The translations under genes were made by a program, and so were the position numbers. From NCBI RefSeq assembly GCF_008373765.1, contig NZ_VUJW01000008.1:227568-291567 (forward strand): a stretch of DNA of 64,000 bases, written 5' to 3'. This stretch comes from Nocardioides antri. Its GTDB lineage: Bacteria > Actinomycetota > Actinomycetes > Propionibacteriales > Nocardioidaceae. This document shows positions 42,948 through 54,263 of this stretch, piece by piece; position 1 is the first letter of the stretch; every line of letters starts with the position of its first letter. The notes below the pieces were generated by a model that had not been told where the DNA came from, made no database searches, and worked only from the letters and a program-made list of their open reading frames with translations.

Positions 42948-44231
42948 CTAGGGGGCGACGACCTCGCCGTCGATCCACACGGTGTCGACGTCACCGGTGG
43001 TGCCGAGGGTGAATGCCTTGGCGAGGGCGTCCTCGGGGTCGGCGGCGTGCCGCAGGGCGACGTCGAGCGTCGACCCGGATCGCGGACGCAGCCACTGGGC
43101 GTCGAACCGCTTGCCGACGCCGAGGTCGCCGACCTCGGAGGAGAGCCCGAGCGCCCGGGCGCCGGCCGAGGTCGCGAGGTGCAGCAGGTGGACGGGCGCC
43201 AGCGGATAGCCCCGCTCGCCGAGCAGCCGCTGCATGAAGTAGGCCTGCAGCCCCTCCTTGAGCAGCGAGAAGCCGGTGCCCCCGCCGACGTCGGACCCGA
43301 GCGCGACGTGGACGTCGTACGCCAGGTGGCGGTCCAGCGGGAACAGCCCACTGCCGAGGGAGGCGTTGCTCGTCGGGCAGTGCGCGACGCTGGCCCCGCG
43401 CTCGGCCATGACCTTGAGCTCCGCGTCCGTGGGGTGCACGTCGTGCGCCAGCACGCTGCGCGGTCCGACGAGCCCGTGGCTGTCGTAGGTCTCGAGGTAG
43501 GTGTCGACGCCGAACAGCTCCGCGACGGTGGCGATCTCGCGGTCGTTCTCGTTGATGTGCGAGGTGAAGTAGGCGCCCTCGACCTCGCCCAGCAGCGAGC
43601 GGCAGGAGTCGAGCAGGTCGTTGCCGCAGGACAGCGAGAACCGCGGGGTGACGGCATAGCGGTTCCGCCCCACGCCATGCCACCGCTCGGCGAGCGCGAG
43701 GCCCTCGTCGTACGCCCGCTCGGGCGTGGTCAGCAGTTCGTCACGCAGCAGGCGGTCGCTGACGACCAGACCACTGGTGACCCGCAGGCCGACGCGCTGA
43801 GCCTCGGTGAAGAGCAGGTCGACGGCTGCCGCGAAGTGGGAGCCGAACACGAGGGCAGTCGTCGTCCCGGCCTGCACGAGTCCGCTGAGGAACTCGCGCG
43901 CGACCGTCGATGCGTACGTCGGGTCGGCGAGCCTGGCCTCCTCGGGGAGCGCGCAGCGCTCCAGCCAGTCCAGCAGCGGCAGGCCGAGGCCACCGATCGC
44001 GCGCACCTGGGGGAAGTGCACGTGGGTGTCAACGAACCCCGGAAGCAGCAGTCCGCCACGCAGGTCCACGACGTCATCGTCGGGCTGAGCAGCGCGGACG
44101 GCGGCGAACGGTCCCCGCTCGGCGATCGTCCCGTCCCGGACGAGCAGGCCGGCGTCGGCGTCGGCGCGGAGCGCGCCGCCTGCGAACGGGTCGTCCGGGG
44201 TGTCGAGGACGGTGCCGCGGTAGATGGTCAT
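42948..44231 (-). CDS. guaD: Guanine deaminase
   Basis: A 427-aa amidohydrolase converting guanine to xanthine. Zinc-site and substrate motifs include FVDTHVHFPQVRAIGG, the SHINENDREI loop, HDVHPTDAEL and the late GSDVGGGTGFSLLKE. It overlaps xdhC by 4 bases, so it is coupled to the xanthine dehydrogenase operon. Its product is the substrate of XdhAB. The closeness to an N-demethylase set suggests it could also handle N7-methylguanine. Confidence 0.92.
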   Translation of the reverse strand: MTIYRGTVLDTPDDPFAGGALRADADAGLLVRDGTIAERGPFAAVRAAQPDDDVVDLRGGLLLPGFVDTHVHFPQVRAIGGLGLPLLDWLERCALPEEARLADPTYASTVAREFLSGLVQAGTTTALVFGSHFAAAVDLLFTEAQRVGLRVTSGLVVSDRLLRDELLTTPERAYDEGLALAERWHGVGRNRYAVTPRFSLSCGNDLLDSCRSLLGEVEGAYFTSHINENDREIATVAELFGVDTYLETYDSHGLVGPRSVLAHDVHPTDAELKVMAERGASVAHCPTSNASLGSGLFPLDRHLAYDVHVALGSDVGGGTGFSLLKEGLQAYFMQRLLGERGYPLAPVHLLHLATSAGARALGLSSEVGDLGVGKRFDAQWLRPRSGSTLDVALRHAADPEDALAKAFTLGTTGDVDTVWIDGEVVAP

Positions 44232-45091
44232 CGGGTGCTCTCCGCTGTGCTAGGGGTCTCGGTCCGTCCGGCGCGCCCGGCCGGGCCGGTCTGCTCGGCC
44301 TGGAACTGCTGGAGGAGCGCGGCTGCCACGCTGACCGCGATCGTCGCCGGCTCCTTGCCGCCGAGGTCGGGCAGGCCGATGGGGGTGGTGATCCGGGCGA
44401 TGGCGTCGGGGGAGTGGCCCTCCGCGGCGAGCTTCTTGCGGAACCGCGTCCACTTCGCCGTGGAGCCGATCAGCCCGATGGAGCCCAGGTGGGTGGCGCG
44501 GAGCGCGGCGTCGCACAGCGCAGCGTCCTCGGCGTGGTCGTGGGTCATGACCAGCACGTGGGTGCCCGGCGGCAGCTCGGCGATGACGAGCTCGGGCAGC
44601 ACCGGCACCTGGTGCGCATGCACCGCGGCGACAGCGTCGTCGAGGACCGTCAGCCGCTCCCGGGTCAGCTGGTCGGCCCGGGAGTCGACCAGGTGCAGCT
44701 CGAGGTCGTGGCGCGCCAGGATGCGCGCGAGCTCCAGCCCGACGTGGCCCATCCCGAAGACCGCGACGGCGGGCACGACCGGCAGCGGCTCTAGCAGGAG
44801 CGTCACCTCGCCGCCGCAGCACTGGACGCCGTGCTGGTAGGGGACCTTGTCCGACAGCGACAGGGTGACGAGCTCGGCTGTCGAGGTGGGGTCCTCGAGC
44901 ATGGCCCGGGCCCGCTCCTCGGCCACCGCCTCGAGGTTGCCGCCGCCGACCGTGCCCCAGCTGCGTTCGCGTCCGACGACCATCTTGGCCCCGGCCTCTC
45001 GGGGCGCATGGCCGCGCACCGTCGCCACCGTCACCAGCACACCGGGCCGGCGGGTCTCGCGGAGGCGGCGGACCGCCTTCATCCACTCCAT
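44228..45091 (-). CDS. xdhC: Xanthine dehydrogenase accessory protein XdhC
   Basis: A 287-aa XdhC/CoxI family protein that inserts sulfurated molybdenum cofactor into xanthine dehydrogenase. The N-terminal domain has VTVATVRGHAPREAGAKMVV, and the C-terminal Rossmann part has VAVFGMGHVGLELARIL and ITTPIGLPDLGGKEPATIAV. It is located after xdhB and overlaps guaD. Confidence 0.92.
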   Translation of the reverse strand: MEWMKAVRRLRETRRPGVLVTVATVRGHAPREAGAKMVVGRERSWGTVGGGNLEAVAEERARAMLEDPTSTAELVTLSLSDKVPYQHGVQCCGGEVTLLLEPLPVVPAVAVFGMGHVGLELARILARHDLELHLVDSRADQLTRERLTVLDDAVAAVHAHQVPVLPELVIAELPPGTHVLVMTHDHAEDAALCDAALRATHLGSIGLIGSTAKWTRFRKKLAAEGHSPDAIARITTPIGLPDLGGKEPATIAVSVAAALLQQFQAEQTGPAGRAGRTETPSTAESTR

Positions 45092-45109
45092 GGCGATCTC
45101 AACTCCTGG

Positions 45110-47553
<2,444 letters not shown>

Positions 47554-47557
<4 letters not shown>

Positions 47558-49020
47558 GCCGGCACCTCCTGGGGGCTGGTGCTCTCCGCGTGGAGCTTGA
47601 GCAGCGACTGGCCCAGCATCGCCGAGCGGTACGCCGCGCTGGCACGGTGGTCGTCGAGCGGGGTTCCCTCCTGAGTCAGGACCTCCGCGGCCCGTCGTAC
47701 GACGTCCTCACGCCAGGGCTGCCCGGTGAGCGCCTCCTCGGTCCGCAGCGCCCTGATCGGCGTCGCGGCGACGCCGCCGAGCCCGATCCGCGCGCGTCGT
47801 ACGACGCCGTCCTCGACGTCGAGAGCGAACCCGACGGCGACGCTGGAGATGTCGTCGAACCGCCGCTTCGCGATCTTGTGGAAGGCCGTCAGCCCGGCCA
47901 GGGGGAGGGGGAGCCGGACCGCGCGGATCAGCTCGTCGGCGCGCCGTACGGTCTGGCGGTAGCCGGTGAAGTAGTCCGCGAGGGGCACCTCCCGCTCGCC
48001 GTCGGCCGAGGCCAGCACGACCACGGCGTCCAGCGCCAGCAGGGCCGGGGGCGTGTCGCCGATCGGCGAGCCGGTGCCGAGGTTGCCGCCGACGGTGGCG
48101 CCGTTGCGGATCAGGCGGGAGGCGAACTGCGGGAACATCTGGGCCAGGAGCGGCACCCGGCCGTCGAGCCTGCGCTCGACCTCGGTCAGGCTGAGCGCGG
48201 CGCCGATCTCGACGTGCTCGTCGGTGACCTCGAAGGTCCGCAGCTCGGGCAGCCGGTCGATCGCGACGGTCAGCGCCGCACGGGTGCCGCGCAGGTTGAC
48301 CTCGACGCCCCAGTCGGTCGAGCCGGCGACCAGGGCGGCGTCCGGCCGGTCCGCGAGCAGCGCGAAGGTCTCCTCGAGGTCGCCCGGACGGGCGAACTCG
48401 GCGTCCTCGCGGGCCACCCGGGTGGCCCGCGGGGCAGGTGGCGCCTCGTGGGTGCGGGCGGCGTACCGGTCGTCCTGGTCGGGCGCGCCGAGCGCGTACG
48501 CCGCGTCCCGGATCGGCCGGTAGCCGGTGCAGCGGCAGAGGTTCCCGCTCAGGGCGTGCAGGTCGAAGCCGTTCGGGCCGTGCTCGCCGTCGTGATGGTC
48601 CTCCCGGGCCGCGGCCCCCTGGTCGCCGCGAGCGCAGCGACCAGGGCGGTAGTACTCCGCAGCCATGCTGCACACGAAGCCGGGCGTGCAGTAGCCGCAC
48701 TGTGAGCCGCCCCGGACGGCCATCTCCCGCTGCACCGGGTGCAGGTCCTCGGCGGACCCCAGTCCCTCGGCGGTCACGACCTCCTGGCCGTCCAGGGACG
48801 CTGCCGGCATCAGGCACGCGTTGAGCGGGGTCCACTCGGTCGGGGTCGAGATCCCCGGCCGGGCGAGGAGGACGGAGCAGGCTCCGCACTCGCCCTCGGC
48901 GCATCCCTCCTTGGCCCCGGTGAGGCCCACGCCCCGCAGCCAGTCGAGCGCGGAGGTGTGGGGGGCGACCGCGCCGAGCGGGACGGTTCTCCCGTTGACG
49001 GTGACGCTCGGTGACTCCAT
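47554..49020 (-). CDS. xdhA: Xanthine dehydrogenase, FeS/FAD subunit, with in-frame palindrome insertion
   Basis: A 488-aa subunit carrying two [2Fe-2S] clusters (CAEGECGACSV; CGYCTPGFVC and GNLCRCTGY) and an FAD domain (ALVAGSTDWGVEVNLRG, GGNLGTGSPIGDTPPALLAL). Between the second and third Cys motifs there is an unusual stretch PGRCARGDQGAAAREDHHDG whose DNA is a 10-bp-arm inverted repeat (48617-48646), apparently inserted in frame in a surface linker. It is preceded by the permease gene with a 29-bp gap. Confidence 0.93.
48617..48646. repeat. REP-like palindrome inserted in xdhA
   Basis: CCCTGGTCGC and GCGACCAGGG flank a 10-nt partly symmetric centre (CGCGAGCGCA). The 30-bp unit keeps the frame. 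It resembles short mobile palindromes seen in high-GC actinobacteria. No second copy was noticed in the window. Confidence 0.6.
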
Positions 49021-49049
49021 GGTGGTCAGCTTCCTCTCCGGAGGACCCG

Positions 49050-50993
49050 TCAGCCCTTGCCGACCGACCGGGTCCGGGCGGAATGGATCGGGTTGGCCTC
49101 GGCGAGGAAGTCGTCGAAGCGGTGGCCGGCGATCTTGGCGATCTCCAGCAGCGAGGCCGCGTGCTCCTGGTGCTCGCTGTTGGCCAGCCGGGAGCGCCCC
49201 TCCTGGACGATCTTGTCGAAGGAGTCGGCGTCGCGGACGCAGATCACCAGCGGGAAGCCGAACCGGTCGCGGTAGGCCTCGGTGAGCTCCGCGAGCTCCT
49301 CCTGCTCCACGTCCCCGAGCCGGTTCAGGCCGCGGGTCGACTGGTCGCGCAGCGACTCCTCGCCCGTGAGCCCCTCGGCGACGACCGCCGAGCCGAGCTG
49401 GGGATAGGCCTCGATGAGCTGCCGCTGCTCGTCCCTGGAGGCGCTGAACAGGGCTTCCTGGAACGACCGGCGCAGGTGGTGGGTGTCCCGGAACGGGCGC
49501 TGGTCGTAGGCACGCTCGACCACCCAGCGCGGACCCTGGAACAGGCCGGCGAAGGTCTCCACGAACTGCTCGCGGCTCATCTGGTTGACCTGGTCGAGGC
49601 GGACCGTGTCGCCAGGCTGGCCTGCGACCGCGGGGCCGAAGTCCTTGCCGACGTGGTGGAAGACGAAGTTGAGCACGATCGCGGTCAGGCTGCCCAGGGT
49701 GATGCCGCTGCCGAAGATGATCTCCGCCCAGTCCGGCACCGCCTGGGCGACCTGCGGCTGCGCGGTGACGTACATCGCCAGCCCGACGCTGGTCGCCACG
49801 ATCACGACGTTGCGGTGGTCGTTGAAGTCCACCCGCGAGAGCGTCTGGAACCCGACGACGGCGACGGTGGCGAACATCGCCAGCGCAGCACCGCCGAGCA
49901 CGGGGTGGGGGATCCCGGCGACGATCGCCCCCGCCTTGGGGATCAGCCCGAGGAGGATCATGAACACGCCGGCAGCGGCGATGACGAACCGGCTCTTGAT
50001 CCGGGTCAACCGCACCAGTCCGACGTTCTCGGCGAAGCAGGTGTAGGGGAACGAGTTGAAGACGCCGCCGATCGTGGTGGCGAGGCCGTCGGCGCGCAGG
50101 GCGCGGGCGATGTCCTCGCGGCCGACGCGCTTCTCCACGATCTCGCCCGTCGCGAACACGTCACCGGTGGTCTCGACCGCGGTGATCAGCATGACGACGC
50201 TCATCGAGATGATCGCGGCCAGCGAGAACTGCGGCCAGCCGAAGTGGAACGGCGTGGTCGCGCCCACCCAGGAGGAGCCTCCGACGGCGTCGAAGTGGGC
50301 GTCGCCGAGGGCCCAGGCCACCAGGGTGCCGGCGACGAGCCCGACGAGCACCGCGACCGTGGCCATGAAGCCCTTGAACACGCGCTGGATCAGGACGATC
50401 AGGGCGAGCGTGCCCATCGCATAGGCGAGGTTCTTGCCGCTGGTGGGATCCAGGTGGGCTCCGCCTCCCGAGGCGTCCATCGCGGCGACCGGGAGCAGGG
50501 CGATGCCGATGATCGTGATCACCGACCCGGTCACCACCGGTGGGAAGAACCGGATCAGCTTGCTGAAGAACGGAGCGACCAGGAAGGTCAGCAGACCGGC
50601 GACGATGACCGCGCCGTAGATGGTGAGCAGGCCGTCGGTGCCGCCACCGGCGGCTGCGCCGATCGCGATCATCGGCGAGACCGCGGTGAAGGTGACGCCC
50701 TGGAGCAGCGGCAGCCGGACGCCGACCTTCCAGAAGCCGACGCTCTGGATGATCGAGGCGATGCCGCAGGTGAAGAGGTCGGCGTTGATCAGGTGGATCA
50801 GCTGTTCGTCGGACAGGCCGATCGCGTTCCCGAGGAGGATCGGCACGATCACGGCGCCGGCGTAGAACGCGAGCACGTGCTGGGCGCCGTACACAGCCAG
50901 CTTGTGGACGGGAAGCACCTCGTCCACGGGGTGCTTGGCGCGGCGGGGCGGCGATCCTTCGGTTGCCAAGCTGTTGGACTTCCAGGGTTTCAT
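49050..50993 (-). CDS. NCS2 purine permease fused to a UraD (OHCU decarboxylase-like) domain
   Basis: A 647-aa protein. Residues ~30-465 are a nucleobase:cation symporter-2 transporter (xanthine/urate type) with ~12-14 helices and motifs such as YGAQHVLAFYAGAVIVPILL, VETTGDVFATGEIV and NSFPYTCFAENVGLV. Residues ~470-640 are a UraD domain (MSREQFVETFAGLFQGPRWV... LANSEHQEHAASLLEIAKIA). The usual catalytic His is Tyr530 (EAYPQLGSAV) and the nearby Glu-Gln reads Asp-Gln, so the domain may be inactive or altered. ATG 50993 has AAGG upstream. It opens the permease-xdh-guaD operon. Confidence 0.9.
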   Translation of the reverse strand: MKPWKSNSLATEGSPPRRAKHPVDEVLPVHKLAVYGAQHVLAFYAGAVIVPILLGNAIGLSDEQLIHLINADLFTCGIASIIQSVGFWKVGVRLPLLQGVTFTAVSPMIAIGAAAGGGTDGLLTIYGAVIVAGLLTFLVAPFFSKLIRFFPPVVTGSVITIIGIALLPVAAMDASGGGAHLDPTSGKNLAYAMGTLALIVLIQRVFKGFMATVAVLVGLVAGTLVAWALGDAHFDAVGGSSWVGATTPFHFGWPQFSLAAIISMSVVMLITAVETTGDVFATGEIVEKRVGREDIARALRADGLATTIGGVFNSFPYTCFAENVGLVRLTRIKSRFVIAAAGVFMILLGLIPKAGAIVAGIPHPVLGGAALAMFATVAVVGFQTLSRVDFNDHRNVVIVATSVGLAMYVTAQPQVAQAVPDWAEIIFGSGITLGSLTAIVLNFVFHHVGKDFGPAVAGQPGDTVRLDQVNQMSREQFVETFAGLFQGPRWVVERAYDQRPFRDTHHLRRSFQEALFSASRDEQRQLIEAYPQLGSAVVAEGLTGEESLRDQSTRGLNRLGDVEQEELAELTEAYRDRFGFPLVICVRDADSFDKIVQEGRSRLANSEHQEHAASLLEIAKIAGHRFDDFLAEANPIHSARTRSVGKG

Positions 50994-51039
50994 GGGGCAC
51001 CTTCTCGGGGCGAGGTGGTTTCGGCCTGCGAGCAAAGAT

Positions 51040-51115
51040 TTCCGCTTAGCGGAATCTGGATTACTTATCGCGGAAGATTATGTGGCGCAGGTCACCAATG
51101 TCAACAGTTTGTTGA
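51040..51115 (-). promoter_or_regulatory. Promoter and operators of the permease-xdh-guaD operon
   Basis: On the minus strand TTGACA (51104-51099), 16 bp, CATAAT (51082-51077) forms a good promoter. Immediately downstream are two 15-bp boxes starting 21 bp apart: TTCCGCGATAAGTAA (51075-51061) and the perfect TTCCGCTAAGCGGAA (51054-51040). The -35 lies in TCAACAAACTGTTGAC (51115-51100), identical to the uraD promoter. The boxes cover the start of transcription, which fits repression. Confidence 0.75.
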
Positions 51116-51117
51116 TC

Positions 51118-51942
51118 TCACTCCGAAGCTTGCTCCGTCCGCTGGGGCGCCCACCCGTCCAGGCGCGTGACATCGAGCGAGGTCAGGTCCACCATCGCTG
51201 CGGTGTCGTCGGGCACCGGCGTCCAGCCCGCCTGGTCGATGCCGCTGGAGATGACGTGCGCAGCGTCCAGCGTGATCCGGTAGTCCATCGCGAAGTAGTC
51301 GTCGGTGTGCCGGAAGGGGATCTCGTCCTCGGACCGGAAGAGCTTGCGCAGCCCCGTGACCGGCGCGGACGCCTGGCTGTTGATGTGGACGCCGTACATC
51401 TGCGTGGGGGTCATCAGCAGCGCGTTCAGGCTCGCGTCGGGGAATTCGCTGGTCAGTACGCCGAGGGCGTGGCTGAGCCCCGCTGTGTCATCGCCCCGCT
51501 CGGCGATGCACTGCAGGACGAACCGGAAGTACCGCTCGCTGTCGGTGTCGCCGCGCAGCGCGGCCCGGGCTTCCCGGCTGAGCATCTCCTCGAGCTTGTG
51601 GACCGGGGCGACGTGCCCGTTGTGCGCGAAGGCGTAGCCGCCCTCGACGAAGGGATGGGTGTTCTCGGGCGACACCGGAAGGCCCGGCGTCGCCCACCGC
51701 AGGTGCAGGATGCCGGCCCGGCCGAGGCGTTGCGCAGCAAGCTCGGCGTACGCCGGGTCGTGGATCGCCGACTCGGCCGAGGTCACGCTGCGGATGGTGG
51801 GGGAGTCGGCGTCCAGCCAGGCCATCCCCCAGCCGTCGCCGTGCACGGCGGTGAGCGCGGTGAACGCGTCGAAGTCCTCTTGTCCGAGCACCTCGAGCAC
51901 CGAGGTCGGACGGCGGGCGACAAAGCCGAGCAGGCGACACAC
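51118..51942 (-). CDS. Class II glutamine amidotransferase
   Basis: A 274-aa Ntn-type amidotransferase. With GTG 51942 the mature protein would start at Cys2 (CRLLGFVARRP), the catalytic nucleophile; the longer open frame upstream would bury it. Typical motifs are HGDGWGMAWLD, LHLRWATPG, NTHPFVEGGYAFAHNGH and GDTDSERYFRFVL. The family includes EgtC and YafJ; no ergothioneine genes are adjacent, so the substrate is unknown. Confidence 0.85.
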   Translation of the reverse strand: MCRLLGFVARRPTSVLEVLGQEDFDAFTALTAVHGDGWGMAWLDADSPTIRSVTSAESAIHDPAYAELAAQRLGRAGILHLRWATPGLPVSPENTHPFVEGGYAFAHNGHVAPVHKLEEMLSREARAALRGDTDSERYFRFVLQCIAERGDDTAGLSHALGVLTSEFPDASLNALLMTPTQMYGVHINSQASAPVTGLRKLFRSEDEIPFRHTDDYFAMDYRITLDAAHVISSGIDQAGWTPVPDDTAAMVDLTSLDVTRLDGWAPQRTEQASE

Positions 51943-52030
51943 GGTGCACCGGGTCCTTCGTGTTGGCTGCCGAGCCGCCTTGCGGCCCGCCTCCAGAATC
52001 CCGCGCGCGAAGTGCGCTGGCAACCGTGGC

Positions 52031-52765
52031 TCAGAGAGGAAGACCGTCGTCCCCGGTGTGGAGCGACTGGGTGTTGAACTTGACCTGCCAGATCGCGACG
52101 GAGCCGTCTGCCCGCTGGACCATGACCGCGCCGTCCTGCCAGATCGCGTTCTCGTCCTGGTGCGGTCCGGGCGGGTCGCCCTGGTTCATGTGCACGTTGT
52201 GCACGCCGAGGCCGGTCGTGAACGGCTCGCCGAAGATGTAGATGCGCGACGCCGTCGGGAGCAGCGCCTCGAGCACGTCGAGCGCGTTGTCGCCGTCGCT
52301 GCTGACCCAGGGGAATGACCGCCAGCGCCACCGCCACCGCGGGTGCAGCCAGTGGCGGAGCCGCTCCAGGGCCGGGTCGAGCGGCGTGGGTCCCCACGGC
52401 TGGTCCTGCCGACGAGCCCTGAGGGCGCCGATCCGCCAACGCAGCTGCCGCACCACCCAGCCGTCGCGCAGGATCGGGCTCCGGACGTAGTCGAGGGCGC
52501 CGGATGCGGGCGTGCTCGCGAGCGGGGTGAACCCGCTGGACAGCGCGGCGAGGACCGGGATGTCCTGGGTCCTCAGGTCGTCGACCACGCGATAGCTGAC
52601 GCCGACGCCGCTGGGCGTGTCGACGTCGAGCGCGGACTCGTACTCCCCGGCGGGCGTGTCGATGTGGAGCTTGCCGTGGTACCAGGTCCCGAACGAGCTC
52701 GGGTCCTCGCGCGTGAACGACGCGAACGTGCCGATCGCGACGCCGTATCCGTGGTCCAGTGGCAT
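52031..52765 (-). CDS. DUF2278 (YukJ-like) family protein
   Basis: A 244-aa protein matching the DUF2278 family: N-terminal YGVAIGTFASFTREDP, a central low-complexity RHWLHPRWRWRWRS and the C-terminal GVHNVHMNQGDPPGPHQDEN segment containing the conserved HN-NQG-DG-like pattern. Function is not established. It lies between the amidotransferase and ohrR genes on the same strand but with separate spacing. Confidence 0.8.
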   Translation of the reverse strand: MPLDHGYGVAIGTFASFTREDPSSFGTWYHGKLHIDTPAGEYESALDVDTPSGVGVSYRVVDDLRTQDIPVLAALSSGFTPLASTPASGALDYVRSPILRDGWVVRQLRWRIGALRARRQDQPWGPTPLDPALERLRHWLHPRWRWRWRSFPWVSSDGDNALDVLEALLPTASRIYIFGEPFTTGLGVHNVHMNQGDPPGPHQDENAIWQDGAVMVQRADGSVAIWQVKFNTQSLHTGDDGLPL

Positions 52766-52819
52766 GCCGTCACCTTCCTGCCTCTGTACCTAGGAGCACC
52801 ACCCCATGCCGTTGATACG

Positions 52820-53281
52820 TCAGTGAGCGGTCGTCTCGGTGAGCTCGGCGTCGAGGCGGTCCAGGAGGCTGTCGAGAAGCCGGCGGAGCTGGCGGGACTC
52901 GGTGGCGTTCAGGCCGAGAGACTCGACCAGCCGGGAAGGTACGTCGGACACCTGGTCCCGCAGCTCCCACCCGGCGGCGGTGACGGCGATCAGGACCCGG
53001 CGCTCGTCGTCGGGATCGCGCCGACGGGCCACGAACCCGGCCTGCTCGAGCCGCTTGAGGAGCGGGGTGAGGGTCCCGGAGTCGAGCCGCAGCCGGCTGC
53101 CCAGGTCCCCGACGGACATCGGATCGCCGCCGTCCCAGAGGGCGAGCAGCGTGAGGTACTGCGGGTAGGTCAGCCCGTGGTCCCGGAGCAGCGGCCCGTA
53201 TGCCCGGGTGACCGCCCGGGTGGCGGCGTACAGCGGGAAGCAGAGCTGGGCGTCGAGGTGGAGCTGGGGGTGACCGGCCAT
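52820..53281 (-). CDS. ohrR: OhrR, organic peroxide-sensing MarR repressor
   Basis: A 153-aa MarR regulator of the one-Cys OhrR type: Cys14 in LDAQLCFPLYAATRAV is the peroxide-sensing residue, and no other Cys is present. The winged helix includes SVGDLGSRLRLDSGTLTPLL and the wing ARRRDPDDERRV. It diverges from ohr, with a palindromic operator in the 50-bp gap, so oxidation of Cys14 should derepress ohr. Confidence 0.92.
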   Translation of the reverse strand: MAGHPQLHLDAQLCFPLYAATRAVTRAYGPLLRDHGLTYPQYLTLLALWDGGDPMSVGDLGSRLRLDSGTLTPLLKRLEQAGFVARRRDPDDERRVLIAVTAAGWELRDQVSDVPSRLVESLGLNATESRQLRRLLDSLLDRLDAELTETTAH

Positions 53282-53298
53282 GCCAGCATCATAACTTG

Positions 53299-53319
53299 CA
53301 CAATTCGATTGTGTACAAT
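53299..53319 (+). promoter_or_regulatory. OhrR operator and ohr -10 region
   Basis: CACAAT-TCG-ATTGTG (53299-53313) is a perfect inverted repeat in the ohrR/ohr gap, followed directly by TACAAT (53314-53319), a good -10 for ohr. Its AT-rich half-sites are like the known OhrR box. Confidence 0.75.
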
Positions 53320-53331
53320 TAAATAGGGCAC

Positions 53332-53748
53332 ATGAAGACTCTCTACACGACCACCGCCGTCGCGACCGGGGACGGCCGTAACGGCCACGTCCAGACCACG
53401 GACGGCCTGCTCGCCACCGACGTCCGGACGCCCCTCGAGCTCGGCGGGACCGGCGGGGCGACCAACCCCGAGCAGCTGTTCGCCGCCGGCTATGCCGCGT
53501 GCTTCCACTCGGCCCTGAAGCTCGTGGCCGGCGCGGACGGTGTCGACGCCACGGACAGCGAGGTCGTCGCCGACGTGTCGCTCGGCGCTCACGAGAACGG
53601 CGCCTTCGGCCTGTCCGTCGCGCTCGAGGTGACCATCCCCGGCGCCGAGCGCAAGGCTGCCGAGAAGGTCGTCGTCCGCGCCCACGAGGTCTGCCCGTAC
53701 TCGAACGCCACCCGCGGCAACATCGACGTCGTCGTCACCGTGGCCTGA
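53332..53748 (+). CDS. ohr: Organic hydroperoxide resistance protein
   Basis: A 138-aa Ohr peroxidase reducing organic hydroperoxides with two reactive cysteines, Cys57 (GYAACFHSAL) and Cys121 (VCPYSNATRGN). N-terminal KTLYTTTAVATGDGRNGHV is family-like. ATG 53332 lies 13 bases after the predicted -10, so the leader is very short or absent. It is controlled by the divergent OhrR. Confidence 0.95.
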   Translation: MKTLYTTTAVATGDGRNGHVQTTDGLLATDVRTPLELGGTGGATNPEQLFAAGYAACFHSALKLVAGADGVDATDSEVVADVSLGAHENGAFGLSVALEVTIPGAERKAAEKVVVRAHEVCPYSNATRGNIDVVVTVA

Positions 53749-53855
53749 CCGCCGAGCAGGACTACTCGATCGGCCAGGCGCGGTGGGTGAGCTTTACGAC
53801 GACGGTGTCGCAATCCTGTTGCACGTCGGCTGGGTCACCGATCTAGGGTGGCCCG

Positions 53856-54248
53856 ATGGTCTCGGTCAGGGAAGTCCAGGTCACCTTCGATTGCGCAGAG
53901 CCCGCGCGTGTTGCTCACTTCTGGGCCGAGGTGCTGGGGTACGTCGTACCTCCGCAGTCCCCGGAGGACGAGGAGTCGTGGTCCGCGTGTGCTGATCCCA
54001 ACGGGGTGGGCCCGCGGCTCTACTTCCAGAGGGTCCCCGAGGGCAAGGTCGTCAAGAACCGGGTGCACCTCGACGTGCGGGTCGGCACCGGGCTCGTGGG
54101 GGAGGAGCGCTTGGCCGCGCTCGAGGCGGAGTGCGCGCGACTGCTCCCGCTCGGTGCGAAGCGCGTGCGACTCCTGGAGGCCGACGAGGAGAACGAGTCG
54201 TGCCTCGTGATGCAGGACGTCGAGGGCAACGAGTTCTGCCTCGACTGA
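53856..54248 (+). CDS. VOC family (glyoxalase-like) protein
   Basis: A 130-aa protein with the VOC fold pattern: VTFDCAEPARVAHFWAEVLGY at the start, RLYFQRVPEGKVVKNRVHLDV in the middle and MQDVEGNEFCLD at the end, giving His and Glu candidates for a metal site. Similar actinobacterial proteins have no assigned substrate. Monocistronic. Confidence 0.8.
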   Translation: MVSVREVQVTFDCAEPARVAHFWAEVLGYVVPPQSPEDEESWSACADPNGVGPRLYFQRVPEGKVVKNRVHLDVRVGTGLVGEERLAALEAECARLLPLGAKRVRLLEADEENESCLVMQDVEGNEFCLD

Positions 54249-54263
54249 GGTGCTCGTGCCCCG

